DNA from: Bufo bufo
Taxonomy: Eukaryota; Chordata; Amphibia; Anura; Bufonidae
Assembly: GCF_905171765.1 (NCBI RefSeq)
Contig: NC_053390.1
Location: forward strand, 138,417,468 to 138,481,467
Reading direction: 5' to 3'
Length of the DNA stretch: 64,000 bases
Below, piece by piece: positions 13,101-24,600 of the stretch. The position numbers and the translations under genes were made by a program. Position 1 is the first letter of the stretch, and every line of letters begins with the position of its first letter. The notes under the pieces were generated by a model, which saw only the letters and a program-made list of their open reading frames with translations, had not been told where the DNA came from and did no database searches.

Positions 13101-13505
13101 GACACTTTTTTGCAGCCTAGGTGGGCAAAGGGGCCCACATTCCAAAGAGCACCTTTCGGATTTCACTGGCCATTTTTTACAGAATTTGATTTCAAACTCC
13201 TTACCACACATTTAGGCCCCTAGAATGCCAGGGAAGTATAACTACCCCACAAGTGACCCCATTTTGGAAAGAAGACACCCCAAGGTATTCACTGATGGGC
13301 ATAGTAAGTTCATAGAACTTTTTATTTTTTGTCACAAGTTAGTGGAATATGAGACTTTGTAAGAAAAAAAAAAAATCATCATTTTCCGCTAACTTGTGAC
13401 AAAAAATAAAAAGTTCTATGAACTCACTATGCCCATCAGCGAATACCTTAGGGTGTCTACTTTCCAAAATGGGGTCATTTGTGGGGTGTTTGTACTGTCT
13501 GGGCA
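10181..13505. repeat. Array of about 770-bp dyad (palindromic) repeats
   Basis: Near-identical arms alternate in orientation. One class of symmetry centre (GCCAACTTTGTAT meeting AAAAGTTGTCTTTTGCC) falls near 10,690, 11,430, 12,205 and 12,980. The other (ACTAACTTGTGACAAAAAAT facing its complement across A/T runs) falls near 10,330, 11,050, 11,825, 12,590 and 13,365. Each 725-775-bp period is therefore itself a palindrome with arms of about 350-380 bp. Arms share GTGTCACACATGTGGTATCT and GGGGTGTCATTTTACATATA. The many repeated open frames on both strands (MGPFAHLGCKK-like and MTLFCSLGGQ-like) are translations of this repeat and not genes. It lies wholly inside the piggyBac element. Confidence 0.9.
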
Positions 13506-13972
13506 TTGTAGAACCTCAGGAAACATGACAGGTGCTCAGAAAGTCAGAGCTGCTTCAAAAAGCGGAAATTCACATTTTTGTACCATAGTTTGTAAACGCT
13601 ATAACTTTTACCCAAACCATTTTTTTTTTACCCAAACATTTTTTTTTTTCAAAGACATGTATAACAATAAATTTAGAGCAAAATTTATATATGGATGTCG
13701 TTTTTTTTGCAAAATTTTACAACTAAAAGTCAAAAATGTAATTTTTTTTCCACAAAAATCGTTAAATTTTGATTAATAACAAAAAAAGTAAAAATGGCAG
13801 CAGCAATGAAATACCACCAAATGAAAGCTCTATTAGTGAGAAGAAAAGGAGGTAAAATTCATTTGGGTGGTAAGTTGCATGACCGAGCAATAAACGGTGA
13901 AAGTAGTGTAGGTCAGAAGTGTAAAAAGTGGCCTGGTCTTTCAGGGTTTTTAAGCCATAGGGGCTGAGGTGG
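13506..13972 (+). other. piggyBac right end
   Basis: Non-coding A/T-rich right subterminal region ending in AGGGGCTGAGGTGG at the TTAA. It carries poly-T runs and no open frame of note. Confidence 0.7.
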
Positions 13973-13976
13973 TTAA

Positions 13977-15605
13977 GCAAGAAATACAGCCCTAATTTTC
14001 TGTTTTTTTACAAACACCCTTTTTTGCAAAATCCACTATTTTACCCATCTGCATGTAAATTCAAGCGTAATATATAGCTTTCATATTCTGTTACATAGAA
14101 ACATAGAAACATAGAATGTGTCGGCAGATAAGAACCATTTGGCCCATCTAGTCTGCCCAATATACTGAATACTATGGATAGCCCCCGGCCCTATCTTATA
14201 TGAAGGATGGCCTTATGCCTATCCCATGCATGCTTAAACCCCTTCACTGTATTTGCAGCTACCACTTCTGCAGGAAGGCTATTCCATGCATCCACTACTC
14301 TCTCAGTAAAGTAATACTTCCTTTTATTACTTTTAAACCTTTGCCCCTCTAATTTAAAACTGTGTCCTCTTGTGGTAGTTTTTCTTCTTTTAAATATGCT
14401 CTCTTCCTTTACCGAGTTGATTCCCTTTATGTATTTAAAAGTTTCTATCATATCCCCTCTGTCTCTTCTTTCTTCCAAGCTATACATATTAAGGTCCTTT
14501 AACCTTTCCTGGTAAGTTTTATCCTGCAATCCATGTGCTAGTTTAGTAGCTCTTCTCTGAACTCTCTCTAGAGTATCTATATCCTTCTGGAGATATGTTA
14601 CTATGTTACTAAAAAAACACACAGGACGTGTGAAATTCAAGGCTTATTTACTGCTGTCATATTCAGTTATTAAACAAACATCCATTTTGGGCAAAAAACT
14701 TAATTTTGCAGCCTTTGCTGCATATGTCATTGTGAGATACACACTTTAGATACTGTGGTTATATTCAGTTATTTGAAAAACAGCCATTTTGGGCACAAAC
14801 CTTAAATTCCGGCCTAGTCTGGATCTGTCGGTGTGAGACACACCCTTTAGATACTGTGGTTATATTCTTCTATTAATAAAACACCCTTTTTTGGGCAAAA
14901 TACACAATATTTCAGCCCTTGCTGCATCAGCACGTGTGAAATTCAAGGGTTATATACTGCTGTCATATTCAGTTATTAAACAAACACCCGTTTTGGGCAA
15001 AAAACTTTAATTGCAGCCTAGTCTACGTCTGTACGTGTGAGATACACCCTTTGCATACTGTAGTTTTATTCAGTTATTTGAAATACAGCCTTTTTGGGCA
15101 AACAAATTTAATTGCGGCCTAGTCTGGATCAGTCATTGTGAGATACACCCTTTAGACACTGTGGTTCTTTTCAGTTATTTAAAATACAACCATTTTGGGC
15201 AAAAAAACTTGAATTGCGGCCTACTCTGTATCAGGACGCGCGAGATACACCCTTTAAATACTGTGGTTCTATTCAGTTATTAAACACCTATTTTGGGCAA
15301 AAAACGTAAATTGCGGCCTAGTCTGCATCTGTACATGTGAGATACACCCTTTAGATACTGTGGTTCTAGTCAGTTATTAAACAAACACCCATTTTGGTCA
15401 AAAATCTTAAATTCCGGCCTAGTCTGCATCTGTACATGTGAGATACACCCTTTAGATACTGTGGTTCTAGTCAGTTATTAAACAAACACCCATTTTGGGC
15501 AAAAAAAATTAATTGCGGCCTAGTCTGCATCTGTACGTGTGAGATACAACCTTTATATACTGTCGTTCTATTCTGCTATTAATTAAACACCCATTTAGGG
15601 CAAGA
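13977..15605 (+). repeat. Tandem leader repeat of hAT element 2
   Basis: About nine or more degenerate units of roughly 100-105 nt. Each has TACTGTGGTTCTATTCAGTT, an AAACACCCATTTTGGGC block, GCGGCCTAGTCTGCATCTG, and TGTGAGATACACCCTTTAGA. Unit starts are visible near 14,750, 14,850, 14,950, 15,052, 15,153, 15,255, 15,353, 15,458 and 15,557. The array sits between the 5' end and the transposase start and is split by the LINE fragment at 14,093-14,612. Unrelated arrays of similar period occupy the same place in the hAT elements at 27-34 kb and 60-62 kb. Confidence 0.8.
14093..14612 (-). mobile_element. LINE 3' fragment (L2/CR1 group)
   Basis: The minus strand encodes the last part of a non-LTR reverse transcriptase, in frame at about 14,191-14,612: LERVQRRATKLAHGLQ, YQERLKDLNMYSLEERRDRG, FKYIKGIN, then VVDAWNSLPAEVV. 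It aligns by eye with the C-terminus of the intact frame at 62.3-63.8 kb (LERVQRRATKVITGM, RAVRLWNSLPEEVV), but it is a different, diverged family. The 3' end is a short (CTATGTTT)n tail, as in this group of LINEs. It is 5'-truncated, non-functional and inserted in the hAT leader. Confidence 0.85.
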
Positions 15606-15613
15606 TCCTAAAC

Positions 15614-18600
15614 TTGAGAAAAATTAGGAGAGCGTCAAATAAGGGAAGTGGCCCAGGTCGTGGTGCTGCTGGTGGAGCTCCTGTTGCAGGGAGAGGACGT
15701 TGTCGATCTCTGCCAGCTACATGCACAACTGAAACCCCTTCCTCAGGTGAGAGTAGGCGACAGAACCTGCAGCGGTATTTAGTCGGGCCTATTGCGGCTC
15801 TACGAATGAGGAGGCCAGAAAAAGTATGGGCGATAGTAGATTGGGTTGCTGACAGTGCCTCCAGTTACTTCACATTGTCTCCCACCCAGTCTCCTGCTGA
15901 AAGATCAGAGATGGCACTACCAGCCGATGTCCATCAGTCTTTCACCTCACCCCATTGCAAATCAGCCAAGCAGTCTGAGCCCCAAGTCAAGCAGCAGTCT
16001 CTTCTGCTTTTTGATGACTCTGTTAGCAGGGTTTCCCAGGGCCATCCACCTATCCCTGCCCCAGAAGTGGAAGAGATTGAGTGCACCGCTGCACAACCAC
16101 TTATGTTTCAAGATGAGTACATGGGAGGACCATCGCAGCACGTCTCGGATGATGACGAAACACAGGTGCCAACTGCTGGTGCTTTCGAAAGTGTGCAGAC
16201 TGACAAGGAGGGCAGGGCTGAAGACTGGGTGGAAGATGATGTGGAGGATGATGAGGTCCTCGACCCCACATGGAATCAAGGTCATGCGAGTGGTCGCACA
16301 GAGCCACCAGCACAGCAGAAGAGGGAGCAGGGTGCAAAAGTGGAGCGTCCATCCCCTAGACAGTACGCCTGCTACTGCCCAACGTAGCAAGGGACCAAGC
16401 ACACCAAAGCCAGCTCCAAGGAGTTCCCTGGCGTGGGAGTTCTTCAGACAATGTGCTGATGACAAGACACGAGTGGTTTGCACGCTGTGCAATCAGAGCC
16501 TGAAGAGAGGCATAAACGTTCTCAACCTGAGCACAACCTGCATGACCAGGCATTTAAGGGCAAAGCACGAGCTGCAGTGGAGTAGACACCTCAAAAACCA
16601 AGAAAGTTCTCTGGCTCCTTCTGCTTCCCCTTCTGCTGCAGTCTCGGCCTCTTCATCCACCTCTGGAGTGACAGTGCCATCTGCCACCCCACAAACAGAG
16701 GATCTGCCAGCAACACCACCACCTGGGTCACCAAGCATCTCACAATGTCCCACGGAAGCGTTCAGCTCTCCATCACCCAAACACTGGAGTGGAAGAGGAA
16801 GTACCCCCCTACCCACCCGTGATCCCTAGCCCTGAATGCCAGCATTTCTAAATTACTGGCCTTTGAAATGCTGTCATTCCGTCTGGTGGAGATGGAGAGT
16901 TTTAAAGGCCTTATGGCGGTGGCTGTCCCACAGTATGTCATGCCCAGCCGCCACAACTTTTCCAGGCGAGCCATCCCCTCCCTGCACATCCAAGTGGGGG
17001 ACAAAATCAGGTGTGCACTGTGCAACGCCATCTGTGGCAAGGTGCACCTCACTACGGATACGTGGACCAGTAAGCATGATCAGGGACGTTATATCTCCAT
17101 AACAACACACTGGGTAAATGCAGTGGTGGCTGGGCATGAGGTGGATAGCAGTTTGGCGCATGTCCTTCCACCACCGAGGATAGCAGGGTGCTTCAGTTTG
17201 CCTCCTGTTGCTTCCTCCTCCTACTCCGCTTCCTCATCCTCTACCAGCTCCTCATCCGGTCAGCGTAACACCTTCACCACCAACTTCAGCACAACCAGGG
17301 GTAAACGACAGCAGGCAGTTTTAAAACTTATCTGTTTGGGGGACAAATCCCACACCGCACAGTAGCTGTGAACGGGCCTTGAACAACAGACCGTTGAGTG
17401 GTTGGTGCTAGTGTGCCTCAAGTCCGGCCTGGTGGTGTGCGATAATGGGCGAAATCTCGTAGCAGCTCTGGGACTAGCCGGTTTGACGCACATCCCTTGC
17501 CTGGCGCATGTGCTGGATTTGGTGGTGCAGAGATTCCTTAAAAATTACCCCTATATGTCAGAGCTGCTGCAGAAAGTGCAGGCTGTCTGTGCTCGCTTTT
17601 GACATTCTCACCCTGCTGCTGCTCGCCTATTAGTACTGCAGCATAACTTCAGCCTTCCCGCTCACCGCCTCATATGCGACGTACCCACAAGGTGAAACTC
17701 CACCTTGCACATTGCCGGCCAGACTGTGCTAGAAGCAGCAGGCGATAGTGGAGTTTCAGCTGCAGCATGCATGGGTGAGTCGCTCTGCTGAACAGCACCA
17801 CTTTACCACCAATGACTGGGCCTCCATGCGAGACCTGTGTTCCTTGTTGCGCTGTTTCGAGTACTCCACCAACATGGCCAGTGCCGATAACGCCATTATC
17901 AGCGTTACTATCCCACTTCTATGCCTCCTTGAAAATACGCTGCTGGCGATGATGGAAGAGGATGTAGCACAGGAGGAGGAAGAGGGATCATTTCGTAGGG
18001 TTTCCTGCCAGTCATTCACAAGTGGCTCTGAGGGTGGGTTCCTGCACCCACAAATGCCAGGTACACAATTGTCCAGCCAGGTCACAGTTCTGGAGGATGA
18101 CGAGGTGGAGGATGAGGAGGAGGAGATGGAGGAGGAGGAACTATGTTCACAGCAGGGTGGAACCCAGACCAGCTCATGGCCATCACTAGTTCGTGGCTGG
18201 GGGGATACAGAGGACACAGACAATACACCTCCCACAGAGGACAGCTTTTCGTTGCTTCTGGGCAGCCTGGCACGCATGAGCATGCTCCAGTGTCTCCGCA
18301 ACGACCGCCGAGTTGCCCACATTCTCACTTGTGCTGATTACTGGGTGGCCACACTGCTGGATCCCCGTTACAAGGACAACGTATCGTCCTTAATTCCGTC
18401 ACTGGAGCGTGATCATAGGATGCGCGAGTACAAGTGAACGCTGGTAGACGCGCTGCTGGTGGCATACCCACCTGACAGAGGGGGCACAGTGGAAGCAGAA
18501 GGCGAAGGCAGAGGAAGAGGAAGAGGTCGCCAAGGCAGCTGGGGCACCGCCAGCACCTCAGAAGGCAGGGTTAGCATGGAATGTGGAAAAGCTTTGTCAG

Positions 18601-18931
18601 CACGCCACAACAACCTGCACCACCAGCTGATATGGAACATCTTAGCGGGAGGCAGTATTTCACCAACATGGTGGAGCATTGTGTGTGCACACGCCTACAC
18701 GTACTGAATGACGGGTCTGCCCCCTTCAACTTCTGGGTCTCCAAATTGGGCACATGGCCTGAGCTTGCCCTTTACGCCTTGGAGGTGCTGGCCTGCCCTG
18801 CAGCCAGTATATTATCTGAACGTGCGTTTAGCTTGTCAGGGGGCGTCATCACAGACAAGCACAGCTGCCTGTCCACAGCCAATGTGGACAAGCTCACGTT
18901 CATTAAAATGAACCAAGCATGGATCCCATAG
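15614..18931 (+). pseudogene. hAT transposase 2 (frameshifted)
   Basis: Nearly the full length of a BED-finger hAT transposase, but scattered over all three frames. The N-terminal basic/acidic region is at 15,614-16,310 (ASNKGSGPGRG; DDVEDDEVLDPTW). The BED finger is at about 16,430-16,590 (WEFFRQCADDK, CTLCNQSLKRG, HLRAKHELQW). The first catalytic-region segment is at 16,868-17,365 (LTTDTWTSKHDQGRYISITT, KRQQAVLKLICLGDKSHT). The second is at 17,402-17,602 (VVCDNGRNLVAALGLAGLTH, HIPCLAHVLDLVVQRFL). The mid-domain with an acidic Glu tract is at 17,748-18,437 (DYWVATLLDPRYKD). The C-terminal dimerisation segment is at 18,700-18,931 (ASILSERAFSLSGG, KLTFIKMNQAWIP). Stops and frameshifts after 16,387, 17,365, 17,602 and 18,437 make it non-functional. 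All expected domains are present in order. Confidence 0.9.
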
Positions 18932-19441
18932 GACTTGTCCGTTACCTTGTGCAGAATTGACATGTATACTGGCCTTAACCAGCTCACTGCTGTGGGAGCA
19001 GGTAATATTTGAATGTATCCGTATGGTGGGCCCCCAAAATACATTTTACTGGTGGGCCCTAAACACTCCAGTCTGACACTGAAAAGGAGTGCGCTTCTTC
19101 TTGGCACTAACATCGACCTGTAAGGGTGAGTTCTTACTTTTTATTTGGTCCGTTTTGGCCCCGTGACTGCCAAAATAAGTGAAATGTGTAGTGATTTCAA
19201 GAGCGACGCCTGTCATCTGCATGTCATATGGACTCACAGTATTATTTCACTACCAAAGGATACTCCCTATGCGTGTTACTACAAGGCACAGTGTTCTACA
19301 CCACTAAAAAGGCTATCTGCAGCCAGAAAATAGTTGCTTTTTAACAAAATGTGCCGCAAATATATTCAAATCGAAGCAAATTTTTTTCAGAAAAATTTGG
19401 CGAACCCGCAAATCGATTTTTTTTTTATTCGCTCATCCATA
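18932..19441 (+). other. 3' terminal region of hAT element 2
   Basis: Non-coding tail after the transposase stop, ending in an A/T-rich subterminal block with CGAACCCGCAAATCG and the proposed end CGCTCATCCATA. I see no gene. Confidence 0.55.
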
Positions 19442-20900
19442 GACACCACCATATGGGGAGGGGAGAACTGAGACATAATTAAATCTTTAGTTTCAAAGCT
19501 ATGAAGCCAATCAGACAGCCTAAACTATTGTCCCACCCAGATTGAGCTGCTCAGTAATGCAGGGCTAACACAGCAGTATGGAATATTAGCAACATAGTTT
19601 GTTGGCTGAAAAAAAGACATATGTCAATCCAGTTAAGCCTGTTATCCTATTTCTTTACTGTCATTAAAATTTCCTATAGTTCTTTTCTAACAGTATTTCA
19701 AAATGCAACTATTTTCTTAGTTACTATACTAATCATTACTACTGAAAACAAACCCTATTTTTGTCTTTAATTTTTGATGGTGCATAATTTGACTTAGGGT
19801 TAATTAAATCCTTTTTTTTTTTAGCTATTATTAAGGATTTGACAAACTGGTAAAATGACAGTGGAATTTATTGTTCATTTTGGAGTGACATGGAAAAAAA
19901 TGCAGAAAGCTGGGCATGCTGTTTTTTGGAGTGGGCCATTTTAAGTCATCGGACAAATATTATGTCTCATTGGAGTTCCCTATATACAAGCCTCAAAGGG
20001 AATGGATTAGGGCTTTGTGCATGTAAATGAAACAAAAAGAACGTTCTATGATCTAACATTATAATATAAGAGGCTTCATTGTAACACTGATTGCAGATTC
20101 TTTGTATGGAAAGTCTATGTTGCAGGACGTTATTCTCTAGTGACTTGAAATCTGTGTGGAGTAAATGTATCTCAAGTAGAAATCCTAACATTGCTCTCAT
20201 TTCAGGCAAGGAAGACTTTATTGGTTTGTTTTACTTCATTGTACCCACACCTACCAAAAAAGAGGACTACAGGGAGATTTTACTCCTGTGAAATCTGCTT
20301 CTAATTAAAACAAGTAATTAGTGTTCCTCCAGGCTTTGCGGTCTCACTCATTTTTGCTCGCCAGACCACATTAGTTTTAAAAGCAATCCAATTTCTAGTA
20401 ATAACAGACTGTAGAAAAAAGTAATTTAACAAGTATATGAACACATAAGGTTACTTTTCGGTCTTTGATTTACTTTTCCTTTCGGTAAACTTTACTATCT
20501 TTCATTCAATAGATGTATTATTTCATATTATTCAAATTTTTTAATTAAGTGATATTTGGGATCTTTATAACTTGCAGTTCTGAAATACATTGAAGATTTT
20601 GAAGTGTCATTTTCGTGGTGTGAAAAAATGACAGCTTAGCTATGTGGTTCTTTGTACCACTAAAGTTTCATCAAGTGATCATTTACTAAAAACATATTAG
20701 TTTAGCCACTTTGACATGTTTGTGATATAGGTGATAGTTAGTGTCTGTAGTATGGCTTCAACACCTGGACCTGCTGTAGTTCATCCGAACCAAAGTTTTG
20801 CAGCAGCTGTACAATGTAGGTGTGGATAGGGTAATAGTGGCATGTGACTGCATTAGTAGCTGCAGAAGTAGCAGCACATCATGGGACAGACAGGACAGTA
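19442..20900. other. Unassigned A/T-rich sequence
   Basis: No recognisable coding region, terminal repeat or tandem structure. Short open frames lack any family motif. It may be old, decayed repeat or unique intergenic DNA; the sequence alone does not decide. Confidence 0.4.
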
Positions 20901-20919
20901 CATGTGTGTGAGGCTGTTT

Positions 20920-21210
20920 AGGGGTAATAGTAGTAGTAGTGGCAAATGAGTAGTAGTAATGGATGTGGCAATAGGGGGATTAGCAGCAGGGAGCAGCAGC
21001 AGTAGTAGCTATATGGTATGTAACATGATGGTAGACAGGCTAACAGCAGCAATGGCATGATGGCAGAAGCGGCAGCAGCAGCCTTATGGTATGGAAAATG
21101 ATGGGAGGCAGGCAGACAGTAGCAGTGACATGATGATGGCAGCAGCAGCCACATTGTACAGAACATGAAGGTAGACAGGCAGACAACAGCAGTGGCATCA
21201 TGGGGGAGCC
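20920..21210. repeat. CAG/TAG-rich tandem repeat
   Basis: About three and a half degenerate units of roughly 70 nt, each with GATGGTAGACAGGCAGACA, CAGCAGTGGCATGATGGCAG and a (CAG)n run, preceded by TAGTAGTAGTAG. It lies just beyond the 3' side of the minus-strand hAT transposase 3 and may be that element's 3' non-coding region. The open frames across it are spurious. Confidence 0.7.
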
Positions 21211-21242
21211 ATCAGTAAGGGCAGATCTATTTGTCAGCCTTA

Positions 21243-21617
21243 GGCTACATGCACACGACAGTGTGCCCCCCGTGGCCGTATTGCATCCCTCATATAGCGG
21301 GTCCGCAATATAGGGGCACCGGCCGTGTGCATTTATGAATGGGTCCGCAATCACGGAGATGTGGAATGGAGGCACGGATCGGAACCCCACGGAAGCACTA
21401 CAGAATGGTGTTTCTGGCCGTGCCTCCGCACCACAAAAAAGCGCATGCACTACTTTTTTGCGGTGCGGTCCGTCAGATGCGGATCGCGGACCCCATTCAA
21501 GTGACTGGGTCCGCTATCCGCATGCAGCTGCCCTACGGTCTGTGCCCATGCATTGCGTACAGCAATTTGAGGTCCACAGAACGGGCACGGAGGCCTAACG
21601 TTCGTGTGCATGTAACC
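21243..21617. mobile_element. PIF/Harbinger-type MITE A
   Basis: 375 bp with inverted ends GGCTACATGCACACGA and TCGTGTGCATGTAACC. The flanking trinucleotides are TTA and ATA, an imperfect form of the 3-bp duplication expected for PIF/Harbinger. The interior is G/C-rich with GGTCCGC and GCGGACC palindromes and no coding frame. It shares end structure with the MITEs at 22,683, 33,414, 34,970 and 58,330. Confidence 0.65.
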
Positions 21618-21619
21618 AT

Positions 21620-24600
21620 AGCCGGAGATGTTTGAAAAACCTCACAGACCCATGCATCATTCATTTTGACAAAAGTGATGTTTTGTACATTGACAGAGGA
21701 CAACATTGTCTGTTTGGCGTTAAAATGACCCCTACTGAGCTGAAAACCCTCAGTGAGATGACACTGGAGGCTGGACAAGACAGAAGAGAGAGAGAGCATT
21801 CGGTACCACTTCGAGCCAGATTTCCAATCTGCCTGCCCAGACATCCATAAGGTCAGGGAACACACTATGCACCAGTGGAAGGCCAGAGTTCAGGTAGATC
21901 TTTGAAGTGGTCTCCTTTTTGTTGATTTGAGTCAGCCTGGTTCCACATGAAAAAATTGCTCCATCATGTTGATGATACTGAACTGACTGCTGTTACAGCT
22001 TCTGCTGCTTGTGGTAGTAAAAACATCAGGGGGTGGGTGACTCTGCAGGGGACAGAGAGGAGCCTCTCGGTCAGACGCACGGGTTGCAGGGATCTGATCG
22101 TCGAAAGCTTCGGCAACCTGCATACACAGTGTATCCTGAAAATATAATAATTTAGCTTTCTTTTCAGCAGCAGAGAAACATTCTTCCATTTTGTATTGAT
22201 GGTTTAAAATCATGTCTATCCAGTAATCATCAGATCGCTTGATGGTAAGGATACACCTGTCATTACATAAGCGAGCAAGCATAGAGCTTGCCATTCTGAC
22301 CAGTGTGCCCGGGGGGCTACTTCTGTCTGGCTCTGCCCCCAATCACATGGTCATATTGGTTATTATGAATGATTATCCTCCAGATGTAGCCCGCCATCCT
22401 CATCCTCCACGAGGGGACTTTCTCAGCGTGGGTCCTCAACAGCTACAGAGCAGCCATCAAAATGTGTAACCTGTTCTTCTTTGACAGCAACTTGTGCAGG
22501 GGGGTGACATTGTTGATGCCGAAATTGTCCCTACTGACAAATCTGGTGGTCTTTTTGAAGGGCCTCAGTACACAACAGGCATCGCTAATGAGCTGATGTG
22601 GCCTGACGTAGAAACAACACATGCTCCCTGCTAAAGTGGTCTGGTGCATGATGAAATCATTCACCGCTTTATGATGCTTTTAGGCTCCTTTCACACGAGC
22701 GAGTATTCCGCGCGGATGCGATGCGGGAGGTGAACGCATTGCACCCGCACAGAATACCGACCCATTCATTTCTATGGGGCTGTTCACATGAGCGGTGATT
22801 TTCACGCATCACTTGTGCGTTGCGTGAAAATCGCAGCATTCTCCTCTTTGTGCGTTTTTCACATAACGCAGGCCCCATAGAAATGAATGGGGTTGCGTGA
22901 AAATCGCAAGCATCCGCAAGCAAGTGCGGATGCGGTGCGATTTTCACGCACGGTTGCTAGGAGACGATTGGGATGGAGACCCGATCATTATTATTTTCCC
23001 TTATAACATGGTTATAAGAGAAAATAATAGCATTCTGAATACAGAATGCATAGTAAAACATCCCTGGAGGGGTTAAAAAAAAATATATATAATTTAACTC
23101 ACCGTAGTCCACTTGATCGCGGCCTGGCATCTCCTTCTGTCTCCTTTGCTGAACAGGACCTGTGGTGAGCATTTTACAGGTAAAGGACCTTTGGTGACGT
23201 CAGTCCGGTCATCACATGATCCATCACATGATCTTTTACCATGGTGATGGATCATGTGATGACCAGAATGACGTCACCAAAAGTCCTGTTGCTGCACAGA
23301 GATCAGATGAAGACAGAAGGAGATGCCGGGCATCGCGATCAAGTGGACTAAGGTGAGTTAAATTATTATTTTATTTATTTTTAACCCCTCCAGCGATGTT
23401 TTACTATGCATTCTGTATTCAGAATGCTATTATTTTCCCTTATAACCATGTTAGAAGGAAAAATAATACAATCTACAGAACACCGATCCCAAGCCCGAAC
23501 TTCTGTGAAGAAGTTCGGGTTTGGGTACCAAACACGCGCGATTTTTCTCACGCGAGTGCAAAACGCATTACAATGTTTTGCACTCGTGCGGAAAAATCGC
23601 GGGTGTTCCTGCAACGCACCCGCACATTTTCCTGCAACGCCCGTGTGAAAGAGGCCTTACAGATTCCAGCGAGCTGGAACAATGCGGATCAAGCGGTGCA
23701 ATGGCAGACCGATCTTTCGCTGCAAGTCCAGGAGGGAATTCCTTGCCATATAAGATTGACTGAAATGTGAGGACCGTCTCCTGAACATGGCCAGCACTCT
23801 CTGCAAGCCAGTGTACTTTTTCAAAAAGCTTTGTATGTTGTGCGCCTTGCAGAGATCATGTCTTATTATCCACAAATGCTGCATGGCCATGATGTTCCTG
23901 CCATTGTCGCTGACAATCTTACTCAGTTGAAGTTGGCGGGGAGACAGCCAGCAGGATGTTTGCTGTTGATGAACTCTAACATGGCATGGCAATGTTTTAC
24001 TTTACATATGATAGGCGGGAGGAGGAGTGGCATCAATGGTCTGCCCTGCTTCTGTTGGGGACAGGAGGATGACCATGGAGGAAGAGACAAACATAGATAT
24101 GTCAATAGGAGCTGGACTTGTTGCTGACGTGCTGCCTGTCCGCTGCCATGAAAAAAAATTGACCCAGTGGGTGGTGAAATGCATGTACTGTCCATGCCCA
24201 TAACAGCTGTTTGAGGTGTCCACTGTGGTTTGCAGTGAAAACTGCAATTTTAAACAATTGTTTTGAAAAAAGGACATTTGGGCAGAAGTATGAGTATTAT
24301 AAAACAGAATTAAATTTTGGTGAAGGAGCAGAACTGCTCCACCAATAATTCATTGGTGGTATGGCAGCAACTTCAGCTTATCGCAAATAGTTTCCTCATG
24401 GCCAAACATTCGACTATGAATGTCTCACGATGAAGTGGAGGACACGCAGGAGGCAGAGTCTGATCTGTCCTGCTTGCAGTTTTGGGCAGGCAAGAATGAC
24501 AGACTTGTTCTGGGTTTGAATGCTGGACAGTTTTTTTCCCCCCACAGGATCCAGTGACGTTCATGCGCTGTAATAGACCCTTGGTATGTTGGTAAGCCCA

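Larger units (their letters stand above)
6469..13976 (+). mobile_element. Complete piggyBac element (TTAA to TTAA)
   Basis: The element spans 6473-13,972 between duplicated TTAA tetranucleotides (6469-6472 and 13,973-13,976), the diagnostic piggyBac target. Its ends are CCACCTCCGG on the left and GAGGTGG on the right. The left end also forms a subterminal hairpin, in which CCACCTCCGG pairs with CCGGAGGTGG 34 nt inside. Sequence on both sides joins cleanly into the hAT leader. It carries one transposase gene (7356-9308) and about 3.3 kb of dyad repeats. At 7.5 kb it is roughly three times the usual length of a piggyBac, mostly because of that array. A mobile helper could still act on its ends. 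Confidence 0.9.
4750..19441 (+). mobile_element. hAT element 2, expanded by nested insertions
   Basis: A plus-strand hAT element recognised by alignment with a relative at 60,049. Both begin TAGGG, continue with a CCGAAC-rich subterminal block, and share a leader (GGCATGGCTGTGATTGGCCA, then CTATATAAGCTGGAGTCACA, then CCGTCTGTTAGTTAGGTGGG). The right end at about 19,441 (CGCTCATCCATA) is a diverged inverted form of TAGGGTTGAGTG. The leader is interrupted by a retroposon cluster (4903-6014), a piggyBac (6473-13,972) and a LINE piece (14,093-14,612); the transposase follows at 15,614. The sequences flanking the two ends (GTCACAGG and GACACCAC) do not form a clean 8-bp duplication, so the exact ends are uncertain. 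A TATA-like CTATATAA lies at about 6072. Confidence 0.7.

Noticed and set aside
10275..13211. A family of near-identical small proteins on both strands (MGPFAHLGCKK..., MTLFCSLGGQ..., MCGKEFEIKF...)
   Set aside because: They repeat with the dyad satellite and occur on both strands of the same arms, which is what a palindromic repeat produces. No domain is recognisable.
4742..19449. An 8-bp target duplication for hAT element 2
   Set aside because: GTCACAGG and GACACCAC match at only about half the positions, so I do not claim it.
20918..21450. Leu/Ser-rich minus-strand frames resembling membrane segments
   Set aside because: They derive from the CAG/TAG-rich tandem repeat and the adjacent MITE.
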